Shown here in pieces: positions 57,263 through 64,000 of a stretch of DNA of 64,000 nucleotides. Within the stretch, counting starts at the first letter, position 1. Each line of letters begins with the position of its first letter. The position numbers and the translations under genes are program-made. Below the pieces are notes generated by a model. That model worked only from the letters and a program-made list of their open reading frames with translations, had not been told where the DNA came from and searched no databases. This stretch comes from Paramacrobiotus metropolitanus (taxonomy: Eukaryota > Tardigrada > Eutardigrada > Parachela > Macrobiotidae). The stretch lies in NCBI RefSeq assembly GCF_019649055.1, contig NW_026570353.1, forward strand, positions 62,001 through 126,000. The letters run 5' to 3'.

Positions 57263-58419
57263 AGACATTCGTGCTCGTACCGGAGAGCGAATACAATACG
57301 GTGATGAAACCGTGTCCAACACCATGGACAAAGGCCTATCAAATTAGCAGTGAGATTGAGAGGCATTTAACACAAGGTCCAAAGACCAGTGCCGAACACA
57401 AACTTGTTGATTCATCAAATTCAATGCCGCAGACATTTGTACAAACCCCAAACCATGCAGATATTCCGCCTGTGCCAGCTAGTTCACGTGTTACTTATGA
57501 TCACGCAGCACAAGTGGATACCGCACCGCTATTTGAATATGTTGCTGCGCCCAAACCTTTCATGGCAGACAGTCAAACACAATCGGACCCTATACAGCCA
57601 ACAGTTCATTACATCGAAAAGGATCCTGTTTATTATCCTGTTCCAGTCCCGCAGTATATCAGTGCACCGGGCAAGTCTGTTGTGCGGCATGTTTATAAAC
57701 CTCAACCTAAAAATAAGCGGATATCTAAGCAGAACCGTGCGAAAAATGCAGCCAGTACAATGCGTCATCCAAATGTGTCTACGATTACCAAAGGACCTGC
57801 ATTGCCTGCCATCACATACGGCAATCAAAATCCGCAGCTGGTGTATCAGAATCCTCCATTGCTTCCAGCTGGCAATCCGTACTGGGAAATACGCAGTCCT
57901 TCGCCTACATTGGCTTTGGCTGACAACACGTCTGTACCAAATGTAGAATGGCCGGACAGCGATGATGATTTATCATCTTCGTATGCATTAGCTCCCGCAG
58001 CCGCAGTACCGTCTTTAACGCACGAGCAGCCGCAGTTGCCCAGCAGTGCAAGTCGAAAAGCAATCACATATGCGCAGCCACAATTGCCGGCGTCTCACCA
58101 ACTGGAGGCTTTGACTTATGTGCAGCCTAGAATTGCAGCACCTGCTGCCAGAAAATCACTTACATATGAGCAAGCCCGTTTGCCAGCACCTGCGGCCAGA
58201 AAAGCACTTACATATGAGCAAGCCAGTTTGCCAGCACCAGCTACCAAGCCAGCATTGACATATAGGGCGCCAAATAAAATTTCGGTCCCGGCAATCTTAT
58301 ACAAGCCCGATGAAATGTTTACAGCACGCAGCAAGAAAGCAAGAAACGATAATCAGCCTCCAACAAAGAAACATAAAACACAGCATCAGACAGGTAGTGG
58401 TTGGATCTCTTATGCATAA
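57259..58419 (+). CDS. Proline-rich repeat protein, probable virion protein
   Basis: 386 aa from ATG 57259, overlapping the previous stop by four bases. The N-terminus reads MKTFVLVPESEYNTVMK, a style common to the gene in this position in Polintons. The rest is Pro/Ala/Gln-rich and disordered. Residues about 255-340 carry five to six copies of a 16-18 residue repeat (RKSLTYEQARLPAPA, RKALTYEQASLPAPA). Unknown function. The repeat looks like a flexible linker or a binding array. The 3' end overlaps the integrase start by eight bases. Confidence 0.6.
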   Translation: MKTFVLVPESEYNTVMKPCPTPWTKAYQISSEIERHLTQGPKTSAEHKLVDSSNSMPQTFVQTPNHADIPPVPASSRVTYDHAAQVDTAPLFEYVAAPKPFMADSQTQSDPIQPTVHYIEKDPVYYPVPVPQYISAPGKSVVRHVYKPQPKNKRISKQNRAKNAASTMRHPNVSTITKGPALPAITYGNQNPQLVYQNPPLLPAGNPYWEIRSPSPTLALADNTSVPNVEWPDSDDDLSSSYALAPAAAVPSLTHEQPQLPSSASRKAITYAQPQLPASHQLEALTYVQPRIAAPAARKSLTYEQARLPAPAARKALTYEQASLPAPATKPALTYRAPNKISVPAILYKPDEMFTARSKKARNDNQPPTKKHKTQHQTGSGWISYA

Positions 58420-59485
58420 TGGTTTCCTGGATGATCTATATTTGGATCCCTCCAATCCGGGCAGTTTGGGAGGAGTGGAACGTCTTTACACGGAAGCCAG
58501 TAAACACGGCTTTACAAAAGATCAAGTTGAACGATACTTGCAGTCAAAAGACACCTATACCGAGCATCGACCGTACCGCTCAAAATTCAAACGGAGAAAA
58601 ATTATCTGTGTCGGTGTAAACGATCAACATCAAATTGATCTTGCCGATATGCAGAAATTTCACAAAGAGAACGACGGAGTAAAGTATCTGTTAACATGCA
58701 TTGACTGTTTTTCGCGATATGCATGGGCCATTCCTGTGAAATCAAAGAAACCAAGTGAGATTGTTCGAGCGTTGGAAACAATCTACAGAGACTTACGTAC
58801 ACCACCGCTGCGGTGTCAGAGCGATAATGGAAAGGAATTTACAGCCAAGGTAGTGAGAGATTTTCTTCGCGACTGTGGAGTTACTTTCTTTACCACAAAG
58901 AACGATGACATAAAGTGTGCAATGGTGGAGCGCTTCAACAGAACACTCAAGGACAGACTTTACGTTTACATGACAGAGAAACAGACATACCGATACCTGG
59001 ACGTGCTGGACGATGTGGTCACAGCATATAATAATAGCGTGCACTCTGCTACCGGTTTTGCGCCAAGTGAAGTGGACGTGCAAAAAGCTCGCGTGATACG
59101 GGGTAAAATGCTTGAGGAAGATGAAATGGATACAATTAAACCTCCTGGTTTTGCTGTTGGAGATTATGTGCGACTTGCCAAAAAGAAGCTTACGTTTGAG
59201 AAAGGATATGAAACAAACTTCACGGAGGAGCTTTTCAAAGTGATAAAAGTTATTAAGAAAGGGAAGCAGTGGTTGTATGCAGTTGAAGATTTGTCAGGTG
59301 AAGAGGTTGACGGCTTGTTCTATGGTCAAGAGCTGTCGAAATTTATTATGACTGAACGATCAGGTCATAAAATATCACGCATATTAAGGACGAGAAAGCA
59401 TAAGGGAAAGGAACAATATCTCGTGCGATGGTATGGTTACGGGCCAGCTTATGATTCCTGGGAGGACAAAGATAATCTAAAATGA
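58412..59485 (+). CDS. int: Retroviral-type DDE integrase with C-terminal chromodomain
   Basis: 357 aa from ATG 58412 (MHNGFLDDLY). Catalytic triad D76 (IDLADM), D138 (SDNGKEF) and E173 (MVERFNR), a D,D35E arrangement. A long ORF frame upstream has no better start. A chromodomain at about residues 312-357 (ISRILRTRKHKGKEQYLVRW ... YDSWEDKDNL) ends the protein; such domains bind modified histone tails and steer insertion. The integrase joins the element ends into host DNA with a 6-bp target duplication, by family. It overlaps the next start (ATGA). No lesions. Confidence 0.95.
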   Translation: MHNGFLDDLYLDPSNPGSLGGVERLYTEASKHGFTKDQVERYLQSKDTYTEHRPYRSKFKRRKIICVGVNDQHQIDLADMQKFHKENDGVKYLLTCIDCFSRYAWAIPVKSKKPSEIVRALETIYRDLRTPPLRCQSDNGKEFTAKVVRDFLRDCGVTFFTTKNDDIKCAMVERFNRTLKDRLYVYMTEKQTYRYLDVLDDVVTAYNNSVHSATGFAPSEVDVQKARVIRGKMLEEDEMDTIKPPGFAVGDYVRLAKKKLTFEKGYETNFTEELFKVIKVIKKGKQWLYAVEDLSGEEVDGLFYGQELSKFIMTERSGHKISRILRTRKHKGKEQYLVRWYGYGPAYDSWEDKDNLK

Positions 59486-60321
59486 GTTTTTACATGTCAT
59501 TACCAAGTTCTGCATCCAGTACGATATTCCCGGATAATCGTCCTGGCTGCTATACGACACAACTTATCCGTTCAATTGACTTGGACGGAGAATGGGAGGT
59601 TGGACTTTCTGAACTAATTCTCCCGCCAATGGAAATGCGTTTTCAGTCAGATCTAAAGGTTGCAATAAGCAAACCATATAAGCCGACTTTTGAAGTGCGT
59701 ACGCTCCCAAAGAAATTATTCTATAGAGATGAATATGATTTAATCAGTAGCGTAAACGAAATGCTCACATACAATCCGCGTTTCGCTCGCAATTTGGACT
59801 TTCGCTACAGCCACCACGACTTGATTAACAGAGAGCCTAAAGACTTACCCCAAACAACGGAAGACGAAAAAAAGCAGTATGAAAAACTCCCTTTTGCAGC
59901 CATCAAAATTCAAGGAGATCATGGACAGCTTTTCGTGCGCGGTGACAGTCAAGTTATATTTGAAGGAGCGGAGTATACACGTGCCCTTGGATTACACAAT
60001 AACTATCCTTATATGGGGATTGAAAAGGAACCTTTCGTGTTACGTCCACCCAAACATTGCCGCATTGTGAACATCTACTGTGATTTAGTGGAATATCAAC
60101 TCGTAGGGGATGCAATGGTCCCTGTTCTGCGCACATTGTGTACCGAAGCCAGTTCGTACGATGGTACCGTTCTGCGTTTCGAGAATCCGCATTACTTGCC
60201 TGTTCAAAAACAGACATTTAGCACAGTGGAGATTGAAGTGACTGACGACAGAGGAGAAGAAATACGATTTCATAGCGGAGTAGCAGTGATTAAATTACAT
60301 TTCAGACCAAAAAGATATTAA
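59482..60321 (+). CDS. Minor capsid protein (penton, single jelly roll)
   Basis: 279 aa from ATG 59482. The N-terminus MSFYMSLPSSASSTIFPDN and following LDGEWEVGLSEL are the standard Polinton/adintovirus penton opening. The C-terminal third is beta-rich (VVYQLV-type strands; FSTVEIEVTDDRGEEIRFHSG). It forms pentamers at the capsid vertices. Single exon, no lesions. Confidence 0.9.
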   Translation: MSFYMSLPSSASSTIFPDNRPGCYTTQLIRSIDLDGEWEVGLSELILPPMEMRFQSDLKVAISKPYKPTFEVRTLPKKLFYRDEYDLISSVNEMLTYNPRFARNLDFRYSHHDLINREPKDLPQTTEDEKKQYEKLPFAAIKIQGDHGQLFVRGDSQVIFEGAEYTRALGLHNNYPYMGIEKEPFVLRPPKHCRIVNIYCDLVEYQLVGDAMVPVLRTLCTEASSYDGTVLRFENPHYLPVQKQTFSTVEIEVTDDRGEEIRFHSGVAVIKLHFRPKRY

Positions 60322-60323
60322 CC

Positions 60324-60704
60324 ATGGTATTGAAGGAGCACCATTTCAGCGAATCTCGCTACACAGATTTATTTGCCAAACAGCATGGCTTTGGTATGCC
60401 AAAATACCGAGGCGCCCCAGTTATTGGTGGCAGCTTTTGGGGACGGGTGATTGGGTTTGCTAAAGGTCTATTTAGCAAAGCTGCACCTTACATTTCAAGC
60501 CTTGTAACCAAAGCACAACCTCATATGAAGACAGTTGCTTCTAAAGCAGTGGAGTCAGTCATAGACACAGCCGTGGAGAAAGTTAACAAAAGCTTAAAGA
60601 GTCCGCAGGCGAAGAAATGGGCATTAAGGGAGGACGCAAACGACGACGACGACAACGAGTGCAAGGACACAAGGTCAAAACTCGCAGACAAGCAAAACGC
60701 GTGA
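60324..60704 (+). CDS. pVI-like virion protein with amphipathic segment
   Basis: 126 aa, ATG two bases after the penton stop. The motif GGSFWGRVIGFAKGLFSKA is followed by helices (ISSLVTKAQPHMKTVASKAV), as in Polinton small virion proteins compared to adenovirus pVI, a membrane-lytic internal protein. The last third is acidic (NDDDDNE). A second, arginine-rich ORF starts inside it at 60617 in another frame. Confidence 0.65.
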   Translation: MVLKEHHFSESRYTDLFAKQHGFGMPKYRGAPVIGGSFWGRVIGFAKGLFSKAAPYISSLVTKAQPHMKTVASKAVESVIDTAVEKVNKSLKSPQAKKWALREDANDDDDNECKDTRSKLADKQNA

Positions 60705-60775
60705 CTAAACGTAAAGGGACAAGAAAACGAACCAAGCGACAGTTAGCCATCGACGCAATCGCTAACAGATTTTAA
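60617..60775 (+). CDS. Overlapping 52-aa arginine/lysine-rich protein
   Basis: ATG 60617 opens a frame of 53 codons (MGIKGGRKRRRR ... TKRKGTRKRTKRQLAI) that overlaps the end of the pVI-like gene in another frame and stops 8 bases before the first ATG of the capsid gene. About half its residues are Arg or Lys, as in small virion DNA-binding proteins such as adenovirus pVII. A protein this small was missed by length cut-offs. A Polinton-type capsid would need such a counter-ion protein, but this is inference. Confidence 0.6.
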   Translation: MGIKGGRKRRRRQRVQGHKVKTRRQAKRVTKRKGTRKRTKRQLAIDAIANRF

Positions 60776-60783
60776 CAAAAATA

Positions 60784-62131
60784 ATGGCGATGATTGAAGC
60801 AAATTCGGAGCCTTCGATGCTTCTGGAAAACCATCTCTTTACTTACCGGCAACACTGACAGAGAGATGGAACACAAAGGATTACGATATTGGACCAGCTC
60901 AAGCGACATTTGACTCAGCAAACGATATTGTTTTCACTATTGCGCCCTCTCTGAGCGAATTAGTGAGCTTGGCGGATATTAGATTTAAATGCGACTTGCA
61001 CGTTACGAATAAAGACGGCGCAGATTTGAAAGATTCGGACTGCTTGGCACCAGTTAACAACATTCTGCACAGCCTGTTCCAGTCAGTTACTGTTACCATC
61101 GGTGGTCGGAATGTCACGGATACAAGCACGCTGTATCACTATCGTGCATACCTAGAATCATTGCTCGGTTTTACGGATCAAGCTCAAAAATCACAACTTA
61201 CCCTATCGGGATTTGTATTGGATAATAACTGGGAGAAAAAGCCTGGTCATGTTACAGATGCAACAACAAAAGTGAATCGTTTCTGTAGCGATGGGTCAAA
61301 CAAAAGACGGGATTGGCTACAGAATATGAAACCGTTGCAGTTGTCAGGCAAACTTCACTGTGACCTGTTTCAACAAGATAAGCCACTCTTGCCCGGAGTC
61401 GAGCTCACAATTAAGTTGGTGCGGAACAAGAACGAAGTGGTTTTTGTTGCTGACAGTGATAGCAACGCCCCGAAAATGGTGGCTATCAGAAATCCGCGCT
61501 TGCAAGTAAGAAAATATGAACCTTCTCCGGATTATTTTACCGCCTTGAGCAAAGAACTACTCAGCACCACTTCAAAATATCACATTGAGCGTGTGGTAAT
61601 GCGTGAACATACATTGATTCTTGGTCAGCAACAAGCTGTTTGGTCCAATATTGTTATGGGTCAGCTGCCGAAAATAATGATTTTTGGCATTGTACCGAGC
61701 CGATCGTTTGCTGGTGAATACGGATCATCCCCATTTAACTTTACACATTTCAACTTGACCAATATCGTGGCCGAGATTGACGGCCAACTGTTTCCCACAC
61801 AAGGCTACAATCTAAATTACGAGAAGGGCAGTTCGGTACAAGGCTATGAAGGTCTGTTGGATACACTTGAACGTCTCAACGAGGGAGCGGGTGAATTGCC
61901 AATAGACCGTGAACAGTACAACAAGGGTGGATTCTGCCTGTACGGATTTGATTTTACGCGTGGACACACAGGACGAGGGCAATGTCCCTGTCCCGCCATG
62001 GGAATTTGAATATACATATGAAATTCGCCAAAGGTTTAGAAGAAAATGCGGTGTGTGTAGCCATGTTGGTGTTCGATAACGTGATCGAAATTAACAACAA
62101 CCGTCAGGTTATCTTTGATTTTGCACCATGA
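60784..62131 (+). CDS. Major capsid protein (double jelly roll), two frameshifts
   Basis: ATG 60784 opens the gene but its frame stops early. The main frame (from about 60796 to 62009) has FGAFDASGKPSLYLP, ERWNTKDYDIGPAQ, SLFQSVTVTIGGRNV, YHYRAYLESLLGF and SPDYFTALSKELL, all typical of the Polinton hexon-like protein. The C-terminus is in a third frame (GNLNIHMKFAKG ... VIEINNNRQVIFDFAP), ending in the ATGA overlap with the protease. A one-base indel within about the first 12 codons and a one-base loss in an A run near 61981-61983 explain the breaks. It forms the capsid shell. Total would be about 448 aa. Confidence 0.85.
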
Positions 62132-62625
62132 ACAACCTGCAAATCCAAGCCGCATTACAGAAGGACCCAAAAATCCGAGATATTTTTGTGGGAGTGTATT
62201 CTGCAAACACACTACCGGACAAAGAATTTCCTGGTGCTTACATTGTCAACACAGAGGTAGACGGCAATCGCGGCGAGCACTGGGTGGCATTTTACTGTGT
62301 ATCACCAGGCATACTAGAAGCCTTCGATTCGTACGGTAAAAATCCGGCCGTATACTCACAGCACATCAAGAATTGGATGGGTGACGACTTTCTCATTGTA
62401 TCTAACACGGAGCGGCAAAGTGTAGACAGCACAGTCTGCGGTCAGTACTGCATGTTCTTTGTTACGCTACGTTGCTACGGATACTCATACAAGGATGTCA
62501 TGTCAGCACTAACCAAGCATAAAGGAGTGAACGATGTGTTCGTATGCAAGTTCATTAACAAGTTTTTCAGTATGCGAACACGAGTAAAAGACCGCAACTT
62601 TATAAATGGACTTATCGCAAATTAA
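62128..62625 (+). CDS. Adenain-like (Ulp1-type) cysteine protease
   Basis: 165 aa from ATG 62128. Catalytic His51 in GEHWVAF, Asp67 in FDSYG, Gln97 and Cys104 in QSVDSTVCGQYC; the Gln-to-Cys spacing of 7 equals that in adenovirus protease. It matures virion proteins by cleavage, by family. The start overlaps the capsid stop (ATGA), and the end overlaps the next start by 20 bases. No lesions. Confidence 0.92.
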   Translation: MNNLQIQAALQKDPKIRDIFVGVYSANTLPDKEFPGAYIVNTEVDGNRGEHWVAFYCVSPGILEAFDSYGKNPAVYSQHIKNWMGDDFLIVSNTERQSVDSTVCGQYCMFFVTLRCYGYSYKDVMSALTKHKGVNDVFVCKFINKFFSMRTRVKDRNFINGLIAN

Positions 62626-62830
62626 CAAAAAGCAGGTCGTGGCCACCTTGTTCTGGGTGGTCATGTTTGGCCTTCTCATCAGTTTCTATTCCCTGCAAAT
62701 CTATCAATCCATTAAGGGAAACAGAAACATTACGGAAATTGATATTAAAGCGTCAAAAGACGTGACAGAAGCGTTCCTGAACACTATGATGCTAACGGAT
62801 ACCAATAAATCAACAAGCTATAATGGATAA
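62606..62830 (+). CDS. One-span membrane protein 1
   Basis: 74 aa from ATG 62606. One hydrophobic segment (VVATLFWVVMFGLLISFYSL, residues about 11-30) is followed by a charged C-terminal part (IKASKDVTEAFLNTMM). It overlaps the protease gene and the next gene. Similar layout to the neighbour at 62823. Possible virion membrane or entry accessory; no family recognised. Confidence 0.6.
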   Translation: MDLSQINKKQVVATLFWVVMFGLLISFYSLQIYQSIKGNRNITEIDIKASKDVTEAFLNTMMLTDTNKSTSYNG

Positions 62831-63044
62831 AAAGGATTTCATCTTCTACTGTATTATTTCCACATTGTGTCTCATTTTGTGGACACTGGAAGTGTACGTT
62901 CAAATTAAGATGACATCACAGCTGCCCAGCGATCCCATCATGATTCCCGAGGCCATGTTCAACAAAATCTTCCATAACGTGACTAGCATGCTGGGTGGAA
63001 AACAAATATACAGAATAACTGGTTACGGACCACTGACTGTTTAG
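62823..63044 (+). CDS. One-span membrane protein 2
   Basis: 73 aa from ATG 62823. One hydrophobic segment (FIFYCIISTLCLILWTLEVY) is followed by a charged tail (PEAMFNKIFHNVTSML). Same layout as the protein before it, so a duplicated pair is possible. Overlaps the previous stop by eight bases. Confidence 0.6.
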   Translation: MDKKDFIFYCIISTLCLILWTLEVYVQIKMTSQLPSDPIMIPEAMFNKIFHNVTSMLGGKQIYRITGYGPLTV

Positions 63045-63196
63045 ACAAGTGGCAGAAGTAAAGCTGATGAGACTGTGCAAATCCACGAAGGTAAGAAGGT
63101 CAGAAGTCAAACTGTAAACTGCCTTGTACATTACAACGGCTGCATTCTGTCTTTTTTTTGAACAGCCTGTTCCTTTTCCATTCTAGAACACTGAGA

Positions 63197-63658
63197 ATGC
63201 CTGTAGACGCCATGTCTGTTCGCAAAGAGGAGAACGGCGTAAAGTATTTTCGCTTCAGCGACACTCTTCGTATGGAATGGCGTGTAGCTAGCAAGTCGTT
63301 TATACTTGTGCGTGTCAGTCCTGGCGGTCCTGCAGATGATGAGACTAGTGCTGGGTGTGAGCAGTGTATAGAGAGCATGGAGGAATATGACGTTCGTGTG
63401 GCTCGTAAATTTATCAGAATGGAGTTAAGCGGTGAAATGATCCAGGCGTTGAGAAAGTCCATTCTTAAATGGCAGCCTGTAGTTTGCGTGATCGTGGATG
63501 GCGTGCGCAAAGAAATTTTCATCAAAGTGAATGGACGTGCGGTGAAAGAGCAAGCACAGATCTGCATTATACGCCCAACCGATGGTGGACCTTTGGAACT
63601 TTCTGTGTTGGAGTTTCGAATCCTTTGCGCAACTCTAATGACTCTGGTTGATCAGTAA
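63197..63658 (+). CDS. Small viral ORF, possible PC4-like fold (member C)
   Basis: 153 aa from ATG 63197 (MPVDAMSVRKE); the longer frame from 63158 has no ATG. A splice acceptor (CATTCTAG) lies just in front. Lobe 1: VKYFRFSDTLRMEWR ... KFIRMELSGEMIQALRKSI. Lobe 2: RKEIFIKVNGRAVKE ... GPLELSVLEFRILCATL. Both lobes end in the strand-then-helix pattern of members A and B. It may be a fast-evolving single-strand DNA or RNA binding family; this is inference. Confidence 0.5.
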   Translation: MPVDAMSVRKEENGVKYFRFSDTLRMEWRVASKSFILVRVSPGGPADDETSAGCEQCIESMEEYDVRVARKFIRMELSGEMIQALRKSILKWQPVVCVIVDGVRKEIFIKVNGRAVKEQAQICIIRPTDGGPLELSVLEFRILCATLMTLVDQ

Positions 63659-63804
63659 TGGTAAGCACGCTTGTCAGAACTTAATGGGAGAAAGCATATA
63701 AGTTTTCAATGTCAGATGTATAGCTGTTTTTGCGTACGCGTCGATATCAAGGAAGACTAGCAAGAAATAGTCATTTACAACATTTTCTGTCTTCAGCAGC
63801 AATC

Positions 63805-64000
63805 ATGGAGTCTGATGGGAATGACGATTCTTCTTTGCCGTTTTGCTGCAGCGCTGACGATGTATTATGGTTTTGGTTAAGCGACAGTATACGTGTCGGT
63901 TTCAGACCATTAAATCAGCATCTTATTATCGCTTCACTGGTTACACACATATCCAGTTGGAGTCTTGTACGAAACATCGGCGAGTATAATGATACCGTTG
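63805..64000 (+). CDS. Small viral ORF, possible PC4-like fold (member D, cut by window edge)
   Basis: ATG 63805 (MESDGNDDSSLPF) runs open to the window edge, 65 codons. The pattern DDVLWFWLSDSIRVGFRP matches the opening strand pair of member C (YFRFSDTLRMEWR). Probably a fourth member of the two-lobed family and a tandem neighbour of member C. Confidence 0.45.
   Translation, partial: MESDGNDDSSLPFCCSADDVLWFWLSDSIRVGFRPLNQHLIIASLVTHISSWSLVRNIGEYNDTV

Larger units (their letters stand above)
46596..64000 (+). mobile_element. Polinton/Maverick (adintovirus-like) element, right end outside window
   Basis: The hallmark genes are all present on one strand: type B DNA polymerase with zinc cluster, DDE integrase with chromodomain, packaging ATPase, adenain-like protease, penton and double-jelly-roll major capsid protein. 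Accessory ORFs include BIR, TBP-like, pX-like, pVI-like and two membrane proteins. The left boundary is placed provisionally at the start of tandem-repeat-rich DNA (46.6-47.3 kb), which may be part of the left terminal inverted repeat. The right terminal repeat and the 6-bp target duplication cannot be checked here. More than 17 kb lies in the window, the usual Polinton size being 15-20 kb or more. Confidence 0.92.

Noticed and set aside
1-64000. tRNA, rRNA or other structured RNA genes
   Set aside because: I scanned by eye for tRNA T-loop phrases (GGTTCRA) in context and rRNA-like stretches and saw none that I could support.

Overview
This is eukaryotic, animal-type nuclear DNA. Genes are split by GT-AG introns, gene families sit in small tandem clusters, and the intergenic DNA is full of short terminal-inverted-repeat elements. 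The families present (Kelch/BTB, BTB-BACK, F-box, secreted TIL-domain proteins, a JMJD8-like JmjC protein) fit an ecdysozoan invertebrate. A tardigrade is my best guess, but the sequence does not prove it.

Host part (1 to about 46.6 kb). A tandem duplication of about 6 kb opens the window (about 1-5970 and 5971-12450). Each unit carries a minus-strand F-box gene and part of a JMJD8-like gene. The F-box copy in unit B is intact over three exons (617 aa). The unit A JMJD8 copy is a broken fragment. A third F-box copy at 43.2-45.5 kb is on the plus strand and broken by a 16-bp tandem duplication. At 15.5-19.3 kb lies a six-exon Kelch-like (BTB-BACK-Kelch) gene. Between 22 and 41.6 kb are five BTB-BACK paralogues with one shared six-exon plan: two intact (21978-23759 minus, 24187-25655 plus), one nearly intact (36414-38759 plus) and two pseudogenes (26765-28431 plus, 39540-41603 minus). 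Two minus-strand secreted TIL-domain inhibitor-like genes (three and two domains) lie at 29.6-30.5 and 33.3-33.8 kb. Non-autonomous elements with clear ends include TA-flanked elements at 19732-20880 and 37474-38027, and a hAT-like MITE at 31824-32431 with perfect 8-bp target duplications.

Viral part (about 46.6 kb to the right edge). This is a Polinton/Maverick (adintovirus-like) element with all genes on the plus strand; its right end is outside the window. In order: a zinc-finger ORF, protein-primed type DNA polymerase B, a small unknown ORF, a BIR-domain protein, a second small ORF, a TATA-binding-protein-like protein, the packaging ATPase, an adenovirus pX-like small protein, a proline-rich repeat protein, a chromodomain integrase, penton, a pVI-like protein with an overlapping arginine-rich ORF, the major capsid protein, an adenain-like protease, two one-span membrane proteins and two more small ORFs. 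This is a near-complete set for replication, integration, capsid building, packaging and maturation, plus accessory genes that could act on host death (BIR) and transcription (TBP-like). Several genes are joined by short overlaps of stop and start codons; PolB and the first gene carry short spliceosomal introns.

The most unusual points are the TBP-like gene, a family of at least four two-lobed small ORFs possibly of PC4-like fold, the BIR gene, and introns inside the viral genes. Three viral genes are broken by small indels in short repeats or homopolymers, so either the copy is decaying or the assembly carries indel errors.
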